Assembly: GCA_023434425.1 (NCBI GenBank)
Contig: JAEYSS010000142.1
Coordinates: 1 to 42,714, forward strand
Reading direction: 5' to 3'
DNA length: 42,714 nt
DNA from: Pseudomonadota bacterium
Lineage (GTDB): Bacteria; Pseudomonadota; Alphaproteobacteria; Ferrovibrionales; Ferrovibrionaceae
Part shown: piece by piece, positions 31,420-39,968 of the stretch
Layout of the letters: each line of letters opens with the position of its first letter
How positions within the stretch are numbered: the stretch's first letter is position 1
Notes under the pieces: generated by a model
What the model saw: only the letters and a program-made list of their open reading frames with translations
Databases searched by the model: none
Told to the model about the DNA's origin: nothing
Translations under genes and position numbers: made by a program

Positions 31420-31910
31420 TTGTCCGCGACGCCACGATGGAGGATGCCGAAGCGATCCGGCCCATCTACAACGATGCCGTGCTCAACACCACGGCGGTCT
31501 TCGACTATGCCGCCCGCGAGCCGCAGGCGCAGCGCGACTGGCTGCAGATGAAGGCCGATCAGAACCTGCCGGTCCTGGTCGCGGAAGAGTCCGGCACCGT
31601 GCTGGGCTATGCCAGCTATGGTCCGTTCCGCCCCTGGCCGGCCTATCTCTACACGGTGGAAAACGCCATCTACATCGCGCCGCAAAGCCGCGGCAAAGGC
31701 ATCGGCGCGCAACTGCTGCAGCCGCTGCTGCAGATCGCGCAGGAACGCGGGTTGCGCACCATGATCGCCGGTATCACCGCCGACAACACCGCCAGCCTGC
31801 GCCTGCATGAAAAGCTGGGCTACACCCGTGCCGGCGTGATCCGCGAGGCGGGCTGGAAATTCGAACGCTGGCTCGACCTCGTATTCCTGCAGAGGATGCT
31901 TCAGACATGA
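31416..31910 (+). CDS. GNAT acetyltransferase, phosphinothricin N-acetyltransferase-like
   Basis: A 164-residue acetyl-CoA-dependent N-acetyltransferase of the PAT/Bar/YncA group. Motifs: IRPIYNDAVLNTTAVFDYAA at the N-terminus, GYASYGPFRPWPAYLYTVEN, the acetyl-CoA loop YIAPQSRGKGIGAQLLQPLL, MIAGITADNTASLRLHEKLG and YTRAGVIREAGWKFERWLDL. Homologues acetylate phosphinothricin, methionine sulfone/sulfoximine or similar amino-acid analogues. Both ends overlap neighbours by four bases, so the three genes form one coupled unit under the XRE-cupin regulator. Confidence 0.9.
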   Translation: MIVRDATMEDAEAIRPIYNDAVLNTTAVFDYAAREPQAQRDWLQMKADQNLPVLVAEESGTVLGYASYGPFRPWPAYLYTVENAIYIAPQSRGKGIGAQLLQPLLQIAQERGLRTMIAGITADNTASLRLHEKLGYTRAGVIREAGWKFERWLDLVFLQRMLQT

Positions 31911-32692
31911 CTATTTCCATTCTGGATGCTGCGGCGGCCGACGCCGAACTGGATGCGCTGGCCGAAATCCTGCACGACAGCGTGGCGCATGGCGCCAGCG
32001 TCAATTTCGTGCAGCCCTTTGCCATGGACGCCGCGCGCGCCTTCTGGCAGCGCCAGCTGCCGGCCCTGCGCGACGGCAGCGCCGTGCTGGTCGTGGTGCG
32101 CGGCGACGATGGCGTCATCCTTGGCACCGTGATGCTGGGGCTGGACACGCCGCCGAACCAGAAACACCGCGCCGATGTAAAGAAGCTGCTGGTGCACAGC
32201 CGGGCGCGGCGGCAGGGGCTCGGCCGCAGGCTGATGCAGGCCGCCGAAGCCGAGGCGCGCCGTCGCGGCCTGACGCTGCTGACGCTCGATACCGAACATG
32301 GCAGCGCTGCCGAGCCGCTCTATCATGGCCTGGGCTATACCCTGCTCGGCATCCTGCCCGGCTATGCACTGGCGGCGGACGGCGCGGCGTTGCAGTCCTG
32401 CTCGTTTTTTCTACAAACCGCTCGGCTGAGATCGCCAGCCTCACCTGCTGTTCTGCATACCGCTTCGCGGCGAGGCCGCTCTCACGCTAGGATCGGCCGG
32501 CATGATGTCGCGCGATTTCAGTGTCCCGGTCTTCACCCTGCCGGCGCAGCAGCTGCTGAGCGGCGCGACGGCGGCTGCCGGCGTGGCCCTGGTTGCGCTG
32601 GCGACCGCGCTCTGGCTCGGGCCGGCCGCCGCTGCCGTGGTGGCGGTGGGCGCCACCTGTGTCAGCATCGTCGATACACCGGTGCCGCATGA
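31907..32692 (+). CDS. GNAT acetyltransferase with an apparent frameshift near its end
   Basis: The first 168 codons are an ordinary acetyltransferase: ALAEILHDSVAHGASVNFVQ, VVVRGDDGVILGTVMLGLDT, the CoA loop HSRARRQGLGRRLMQAAEAE and YHGLGYTLLGILPGYAL. The domain should end like its relatives in a FFYKPLG-type tail. The T6 run at 32405-32410 instead throws the frame into an Arg/Gly-rich tail running to 32692, which overlaps the FUSC gene by 191 bases. With five Ts the sequence would read SCSFFYKPLG and stop at 32427-32429 (about 173 residues). This is either a real indel, a base-calling error or slippage. The product overlaps the preceding gene by four bases. Function up to the shift is confident; the tail is not. 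Confidence 0.7.
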   Translation: MTISILDAAAADAELDALAEILHDSVAHGASVNFVQPFAMDAARAFWQRQLPALRDGSAVLVVVRGDDGVILGTVMLGLDTPPNQKHRADVKKLLVHSRARRQGLGRRLMQAAEAEARRRGLTLLTLDTEHGSAAEPLYHGLGYTLLGILPGYALAADGAALQSCSFFLQTARLRSPASPAVLHTASRRGRSHARIGRHDVARFQCPGLHPAGAAAAERRDGGCRRGPGCAGDRALARAGRRCRGGGGRHLCQHRRYTGAA

Positions 32693-34685
32693 GGACAAAC
32701 GCGCGGCCTTCCTGATCGCCATCGTCTTCGACAGTCTGGCCACGCTCGCCATCGGCCTGAGCGGGCATGAGCCGCTGCTGCAGGCCCTGGTGGTGGCGGT
32801 GACCAGCTTCGTCGCCGCGATGCTGACCATCTACGGCAAGACCACGCTGGCGCTCAGCATGTCGATGATCCTGGCGGTGGTCTTCGCGCTGGGTGTCGAG
32901 ATCGGCGCCCATACAGACCAACCCGGCATGGCGGCCGTGTCTCATGCCCTGCTGGTTTTCGGCGGCGCGGTGGCCTATGCCGCCTTCGGACTGGGCGCCA
33001 GCCACCTGCTGGAAGACCGGCACAAGCAGATCGCGCTGACCGGCGCGCTGGAGGCCTTTGCCGATTACATTCGCGCCAAGGCCATGCTGTATGACAACCG
33101 CATCGGCATAGAGTCCGGCTATGCCACGCTGATCGAGCGCCAGGTCACGCTGATGGAGCGGGTGGAGAATGCCCGCAACCTGCTGTTCCGCCGCATGCAC
33201 GCCGCACGGCAGCGCCAGATGGCGGCCGGACTGATCGCGACCCTGGATGCCTTCGAGACGATTCTCTCCAGCCAGACCGATTACTGGCTGCTGCAGCGCC
33301 AGTTCTCCGGTCAGCGCGACAGCGGCGCGCTGCTCAACCGCATCCGCATCGGCATCCTGCATTTGGCTGCGCTGGTGGAGGATATCGCCGAGGAAATCCG
33401 CAGCGGCCGGCCGGGCCCGTCGCTGCAGACCGTCCGCAACGAATTCAGCGCCATTGCCGAGACGCTGGAAAAGATCGCGCCGCTGGATGACGGCAACGAT
33501 GCCGCGACCGAACACGGTGCGGCCCTGCTGGAACTGCGCGCCGTGCTGGACCGCATCGGCCATGCCGTCGATGCGGTCGACCGGCTGCAGGCCGTGATCC
33601 GCACGCCCGACGCGGCCGAAGACCTGCTGGGCGCGATCAGGCTGGACGAGTTCCTGCCACCGCGGCCGTATCGTCTGCGCCTGGTCCGCCGGCATCTGCG
33701 CCTCAGTTCGCCGATCTTCCGCTACGCGCTGCGCCTGACCGCAGCGATGCTCTGCGCCTTTGCGCTGTCGGCGGCACTGACCCGATATTTCAACCATGGC
33801 AGCTGGATCCTGCTGACCGTGGCCGTGATCATGCGCGCCAGTTACAGCGCCACCCGCCAGCGCCAGAAGGACCGCCTGATCGGCAACCTGATCGGCTGCG
33901 TGCTGGCGGCACTGGCCCTGCATCTGCTGCCCGATCCTGCGCTGCTCGCCCTCTATTTCACCAGTATTGCGCTGGCGCATGCCTATGCCCCGGTGCGCTA
34001 CCTGATCACCTCGATTGCCGCCTGCGTGATGGCCCTGCTGATGATGCATTTCCTCAGTCCGGCGGGGGGCTCGTTGCTGGCCGAGCGCCTGCTGGATACC
34101 GGACTGGGCGCAGCGATTGCCGCCCTGTTCAGCTTCCTGCTGCCCTACTGGGAACGCCAGAGCCTGCCGCAACTGTCCGCCGCCCTGCTGCGCGCCAGCC
34201 GCAAATATGCGCGGCAGGCGCTGAAGCGCAATCCGCCCGACCAGAGCTATCGCCTGGCGCGCAAGGATCTGTTCGATGCCGGCGCCGATTTCGCCGGTGC
34301 GCTGCGCCGGCTGGCCAACGAGCCCGGTCATCGCGACACCGACATGGCGCGGCTGCAGGCGTTTCTGTCCGCCAATTACCGGATGATGGCGCAGCTTGCC
34401 GCGCTGCATGTGCTGCTGCGCATGCGCGGTCGCGACCTCGATCCCAACACCGCTGAAACCCTGCTGGCGCGGCACCGGCCGGTGCTGATCGGATTGCTGG
34501 GCGGCGAGACCGGCGCGGCACCTGCGAAGGATGCGCCGGTGCCGGATGGCCGCGGTCAGTGGCAGATGACAGCGGCGTTGATGCAGCGCCTGCAGCAGAC
34601 CGAAGCGGTGGCCCGGCAGATCAGCGATCTGGCGGCAGGGCTGATGGTTGCGCCGAATCCTTACCCGCTTAAACGCGGAACATGA
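32502..34685 (+). CDS. FUSC family inner-membrane protein
   Basis: A 727-residue membrane protein of the FUSC (fusaric acid resistance/YccS/AaeB-like) type. Two blocks of membrane helices are separated by cytosolic regions. The N-terminal block includes SGATAAAGVALVALATALWL, AVVAVGATCVSIVDTPVPHE and SMSMILAVVFALGVEIGAHT. The central cytosolic region is helical, about residues 180-400. The second block starts near residue 406 with FRYALRLTAAMLCAFALSAA, followed by NHGSWILLTVAVIMRASYSA and a conserved RQKDRLIGNLIGCVLAALAL. A helical C-terminal region follows. Relatives export aromatic acids, but YccS-type proteins have no proven substrate. The start at 32502 has a second ATG in the next codon. 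It ends inside the convergent small gene by 17 bases. Confidence 0.88.
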   Translation: MMSRDFSVPVFTLPAQQLLSGATAAAGVALVALATALWLGPAAAAVVAVGATCVSIVDTPVPHEDKRAAFLIAIVFDSLATLAIGLSGHEPLLQALVVAVTSFVAAMLTIYGKTTLALSMSMILAVVFALGVEIGAHTDQPGMAAVSHALLVFGGAVAYAAFGLGASHLLEDRHKQIALTGALEAFADYIRAKAMLYDNRIGIESGYATLIERQVTLMERVENARNLLFRRMHAARQRQMAAGLIATLDAFETILSSQTDYWLLQRQFSGQRDSGALLNRIRIGILHLAALVEDIAEEIRSGRPGPSLQTVRNEFSAIAETLEKIAPLDDGNDAATEHGAALLELRAVLDRIGHAVDAVDRLQAVIRTPDAAEDLLGAIRLDEFLPPRPYRLRLVRRHLRLSSPIFRYALRLTAAMLCAFALSAALTRYFNHGSWILLTVAVIMRASYSATRQRQKDRLIGNLIGCVLAALALHLLPDPALLALYFTSIALAHAYAPVRYLITSIAACVMALLMMHFLSPAGGSLLAERLLDTGLGAAIAALFSFLLPYWERQSLPQLSAALLRASRKYARQALKRNPPDQSYRLARKDLFDAGADFAGALRRLANEPGHRDTDMARLQAFLSANYRMMAQLAALHVLLRMRGRDLDPNTAETLLARHRPVLIGLLGGETGAAPAKDAPVPDGRGQWQMTAALMQRLQQTEAVARQISDLAAGLMVAPNPYPLKRGT

Positions 34686-34854
34686 AATACCAGGCGAGGA
34701 AAAAGGCGATCACCACGCCGGCGACGCCGAAGCCGAGCACATAGCGCATGCGATGCAGCTCGATGCCGCTGCGCGCCTTCTGGGTCGGCACCACGCGTTC
34801 CTTGGTGTCGTATTCCGCGCGTTCCTTCGGACCGTATTGCGACTGGGCTGGCAT
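34669..34854 (-). CDS. Small single-span membrane protein
   Basis: A 61-residue protein with a basic/polar N-terminus (PAQSQYGPKERAEYDTKERV) and one C-terminal membrane helix (YVLGFGVAGVVIAFFLAWYF). GGAG lies about seven bases before its ATG. It ends MFRV inside the 3' end of the FUSC gene (17-base tail-to-tail overlap). It looks like the short conserved membrane proteins annotated as hypothetical in many Alphaproteobacteria. No function is known. Confidence 0.65.
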   Translation of the reverse strand: MPAQSQYGPKERAEYDTKERVVPTQKARSGIELHRMRYVLGFGVAGVVIAFFLAWYFMFRV

Positions 34855-34933
34855 CGGGCATCTCCGCTGATGGCTTCTCTCCTATGGAAAAGGCCTGACG
34901 GCGCCGAGGGTTCCAGCCTGATCGTGGAATCGG

Positions 34934-34965
34934 AAAGGGCGCCCGGATCGCTCCGGACGCCCTTT
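34934..34965 (-). terminator. Intrinsic terminator after acetyl-CoA synthetase
   Basis: AAAGGGCG (34934-34941) pairs with CGCCCTTT (34958-34965); after one mismatch the inner CCGGA/TCCGG stem (34943-34947 with 34952-34956) closes on TCGC. Reading leftward it ends in TTT, 24 bases past the acs stop. The symmetrical AAA/TTT ends could also stop forward transcription. Confidence 0.7.
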
Positions 34966-34989
34966 GATGTGGTTCAGTTTCGCTGAAGC

Positions 34990-36933
<1,944 letters not shown>

Positions 36934-37136
36934 GACGTCGGCTCCTTCCCGCGTGATTCAGCCGGCCTGGGCCGCCAGACCGCTGTCTGGCCACCGCATC
37001 CGGCGGGCGTTTTCCCCAATGGCGGCAATGATGCCCGCAAGGCGGTACGGGAACAAGGCGGGCCGCCCCGGCTTTCGACCAAAGCATAGCCCGGTTTGCG
37101 CTTAAGTCGCGGCAGACGCGCCGAAATTCCCGGCTG

Positions 37137-37658
37137 TCAGAGATCGTTGGCGACGGTGCGACCGGCTGCCGCAGGCAGTCCGGCGATGGTGGCGTCGAGC
37201 CCCTGCATCAGGCTGTCGAACTGACCGCCCAGGGCGGCATGCGCCTCATCCTGCGCCGCGCGCCACAGCGCCACGCCGGCGCGATAGGCGGCGCGGCCGT
37301 CGCGGGTCGCCCGCACCAGCCTGGCACGGCCATGGCCGCTCGGTGCCACCTCGACCAGGCCGGCGGCGATCATCGGCTTCAGGTTGCGGCTGAGCGTGGT
37401 GCGGTCGAGATCGAGTGCGGTGGCCAGCTCGGTGATGCTGGGCGGGCGGCCGTTCTGCTTCTCGCAGGCCCAGGCCATGCCGACCAGGGTGTATTGCGGC
37501 AGGCCGAGCCCGATGGGCGCCAGCCGCTCGGTGTAGAGCGCGCTGGCGCGTCTGGCCGCCGCCCGCAGCTGGAAGCAGAGGCAGAATTCGGTGCCGTCCG
37601 GCATCGGCGGCGGCAGCACGAAGCCGGGCTGACCCGGGGCTTGCGGCGGAAGGCTCAT
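37137..37658 (-). CDS. MarR family transcriptional regulator (CxC type)
   Basis: A 173-residue winged-helix regulator. I prefer the ATG at 37658; a GTG at 37673 lies inside a perfect palindrome and is less likely. The N-terminus carries FCLCFQLRAAARRASALYTE, a Cys-x-Cys motif typical of one MarR branch. The winged helix shows LGLPQYTLVGMAWACEKQNG, PPSITELATALDLDRTTLSR and a wing in GLVEVAPSGHGRARLVRATR. It is divergent from the PaaI-type thioesterase gene by 73 bases, and the palindrome between them is its likely operator. The signal it senses is unknown. Confidence 0.9.
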   Translation of the reverse strand: MSLPPQAPGQPGFVLPPPMPDGTEFCLCFQLRAAARRASALYTERLAPIGLGLPQYTLVGMAWACEKQNGRPPSITELATALDLDRTTLSRNLKPMIAAGLVEVAPSGHGRARLVRATRDGRAAYRAGVALWRAAQDEAHAALGGQFDSLMQGLDATIAGLPAAAGRTVANDL

Positions 37659-37660
37659 AA

Positions 37661-37674
37661 CGTGTATATACACG
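37661..37674. promoter_or_regulatory. Perfect 14-bp palindrome, probable MarR operator
   Basis: CGTGTATATACACG is a perfect palindrome starting three bases upstream of the marR ATG and 58 bases before the divergent thioesterase gene. MarR-family operators are commonly 14-20 bp palindromes at this kind of position. The TATA centre may also form part of the promoter. Confidence 0.65.
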
Positions 37675-37731
37675 ACATGTAACCGGCCGGCAAGCCGCTG
37701 CCGGCACAGCCCCGCCTCTCAGGAGCCTCCG

Positions 37732-38256
37732 ATGTCCGCCGCCCCCAATGACAATGCCGCTGCCCGCTCCGCCGACCTGCAGCCGCCGAGCGGTGGCCGC
37801 TACGCGCCGGTGCCGCTGGAGCAGCTCCGCGAACTGGACGGCATCGAGCTGTTCCGCGGCGTCATGCGCGGCGAGCTGCCCGGCGCGCCGATCGCCGAGC
37901 TGATGAATATGTGGATCTTCGAGGCCGAGCCCGGCCGCGTGGTCTTCGCCGGCCGGCCCGAGCTGCAGCATTACAATCCGATCGGCAGCGTGCATGGCGG
38001 CTATGCCGGCACCATGCTCGACAGCTGCATGTCCTGCGCCGTGCAGTCGATGCTGCCCAGGGGCATGGGCTACACCACGCTGGAATACAAGGTCAGCCTG
38101 GTGCGCGGCATCAGCGACAAGACCGGCACCGTCTATGCCGAAGGCAACGCGATCCAGGTCGGCAGCCGCGTCGGCACCGCCGAAGGCCGCATCGTCGATG
38201 CCAGCGGCAAGATCCTCGCCACCGGCACCACCACCTGTCTCATTTTCCCGATCTGA
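37732..38256 (+). CDS. PaaI-family hotdog thioesterase
   Basis: A 174-residue acyl-CoA thioesterase of the hotdog fold. AGGAG lies seven bases before ATG 37732. The family core reads LQHYNPIGSVHGGYAGTMLD (active-site helix with HGG), then SCMSCAVQSMLPRGMGYTTL, YKVSLVRGISDKTGTVYAEG and GRVVFAGRPEL upstream. The C-terminus GTAEGRIVDASGKILATGTT is typical. It would hydrolyse short or aromatic acyl-CoAs in the cytosol. Divergent placement suggests control by the adjacent MarR protein. Confidence 0.88.
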   Translation: MSAAPNDNAAARSADLQPPSGGRYAPVPLEQLRELDGIELFRGVMRGELPGAPIAELMNMWIFEAEPGRVVFAGRPELQHYNPIGSVHGGYAGTMLDSCMSCAVQSMLPRGMGYTTLEYKVSLVRGISDKTGTVYAEGNAIQVGSRVGTAEGRIVDASGKILATGTTTCLIFPI

Positions 38257-38280
38257 GACTCCGGCCGGTTTGGCGCCGCT

Positions 38281-39963
38281 TCAGAACTGGTAGCCGAGAC
38301 TGAACCACCACATCGGATCGTCGGCCTGGTTGTCGGAGGTCGGCTCGCCGCCGATATGGCGCCAGGCCACCGCCAGATTGGCCGACCAGCCTTCGTACGA
38401 GACCCGCAGACCGGCACCGCCGCCGCCGAGTGCGCGGCGGTTATCGCCCGCCGTCCAGGGATCGTGGTTGGCCCGGCTGTAGCCATAGTCGTAGAACATA
38501 TACGGCGCGGCCCAACCCAGTGCGTAGCGCAGTTCGATCTGCGCGAAAGCGCCTTCGTCGCCATAAGCCTCGCCGGTCGGATAGGCCCGCACGCCCTCCG
38601 GTCCGCCCAGGCCGAAATCCTCCGAGGAATCCAGATTGTCGAACGCCATCTGATACGACCCCCTGGCATAGAGGGTCATGTTGTCGACCGGCAGCGACTG
38701 CAGGCGGACGATATCCAGATTGACCTTGTCGAAACTGCCATCCGACTGCGCCGTGGTGCGATCCGATGCCTGCAGCCCCGCATCCAGCCGCAGAATACCG
38801 TGCGTCCAGCTCAGCGACCCGTAGGTCACACCGCCGCCGCCGAAACTGTCGCGCCGGTCGAAGCCCAGTGTAACCGGGATTGAATTGCTGGATTTCCGGT
38901 TGACGGTTCCTGCCGCACCCTGCTCGTCGGTCAGCCATTTATGCTGGTAGTTGGCGGAGAGCGAGAGATTGGCGGTTTGCGAGCGGATCAGGGGATAGCT
39001 CAGGCCCGCCGTCACCACATCCGCGGTACCGTAGGCATCCAGCGACGAGAACTCCTCGCCCAGTTCGTAATAGGTGTGGACGTAGCCGAGCGTGCCGCGC
39101 AGCCCCGAATATCCCAGCGGCAGATTATAGCCGACAGAGCCCGACCACATGTCTTCTTCGCTGTAGATACCCGTCAGGTTGAGCTGATCGCCGAGCATGA
39201 AAGGACTGTTGGCATAGAAGCCGGCCTGGCTGCGATGCCGGCCGGTATAGCGGTTGCCGTGATTGTCGATCTGCACGCTGCCGCCGAACCGCCGGTCGCG
39301 ATCCATCCGGTAGACCAGATCGCCGGCCCCCAGCTCCTGACCCGGCCGGATGATCGGGACGAATTTGTAGCCGGGCTGATCGTCGAGGATCAGGCTGGCG
39401 CGCTCCAGCGTCTCGCCGCGAATGACGGTGCCGCGTTCCAGGCCGGACAGAAAGGCCTGCGCCTGCGCGGCCCTGTCGTCCGGACCGACCACTCTGACAT
39501 CGCCGTACCGGCCTTCGACCACCGCGATGGTCAATGCACCGCCGGTCATGGATTGCTCCGGGATGAAGGCGCGCGCGAAGGGAAAGCCATTGCGGTGATA
39601 CAGATCGGTGATGCGGTCGGCCAGATCCTTCAGGCCGGCCAGATCGAAATCCTGCCCCGGCACGCCGGCCAGTTCCCGCATCAACACCGCATCGGAGATC
39701 ACCGCATTGCCATCGAAAGCCAGGCTCCGCACCGTGACGCGCGGACCGCCGGGCGCAGCCGGCTGGGAGTCAGGCGCCGAGGGCAGAATGGAGGGCGACA
39801 GGCGCGGCGGTGCCGGCGCCTCGCGCAACTGCTGCAGAATCTGCCCCGCATTCGGCCTTTCCTGGGACAGAGCGGCGGCAGGAAAACCAAATGCCGCGCC
39901 GAGCGCCGTTGCAGATGCCAGCAGCCGGACCGACCGGCACATGGATTTCAGCTTCGGTGTCAT
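38281..39963 (-). CDS. TpsB outer-membrane transporter of a two-partner secretion system (ShlB/FhaC family)
   Basis: A 560-residue Omp85-superfamily pore that secretes the TpsA protein encoded just upstream. The ATG at 39963 has GGAG eight bases upstream; a GTG one codon earlier is possible. A signal peptide (VRLLASATALGAAFGFPAAA) is followed by a proline-rich linker and the POTRA domain VRSLAFDGNAVISDAVLMRE, LADRITDLYHRNGFPFARAF and GALTIAVVEGRYGDVRVVG. The beta-barrel follows, with HRSQAGFYANSPFMLGDQLN, the L6-type motif GGPEGVRAYPTGEAYGDEGA and the terminal WWFSLGYQF with the C-terminal Phe used for BAM recognition. The gene begins five bases after the TpsA stop. Confidence 0.93.
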   Translation of the reverse strand: MTPKLKSMCRSVRLLASATALGAAFGFPAAALSQERPNAGQILQQLREAPAPPRLSPSILPSAPDSQPAAPGGPRVTVRSLAFDGNAVISDAVLMRELAGVPGQDFDLAGLKDLADRITDLYHRNGFPFARAFIPEQSMTGGALTIAVVEGRYGDVRVVGPDDRAAQAQAFLSGLERGTVIRGETLERASLILDDQPGYKFVPIIRPGQELGAGDLVYRMDRDRRFGGSVQIDNHGNRYTGRHRSQAGFYANSPFMLGDQLNLTGIYSEEDMWSGSVGYNLPLGYSGLRGTLGYVHTYYELGEEFSSLDAYGTADVVTAGLSYPLIRSQTANLSLSANYQHKWLTDEQGAAGTVNRKSSNSIPVTLGFDRRDSFGGGGVTYGSLSWTHGILRLDAGLQASDRTTAQSDGSFDKVNLDIVRLQSLPVDNMTLYARGSYQMAFDNLDSSEDFGLGGPEGVRAYPTGEAYGDEGAFAQIELRYALGWAAPYMFYDYGYSRANHDPWTAGDNRRALGGGGAGLRVSYEGWSANLAVAWRHIGGEPTSDNQADDPMWWFSLGYQF

Positions 39964-39968
39964 CACGG

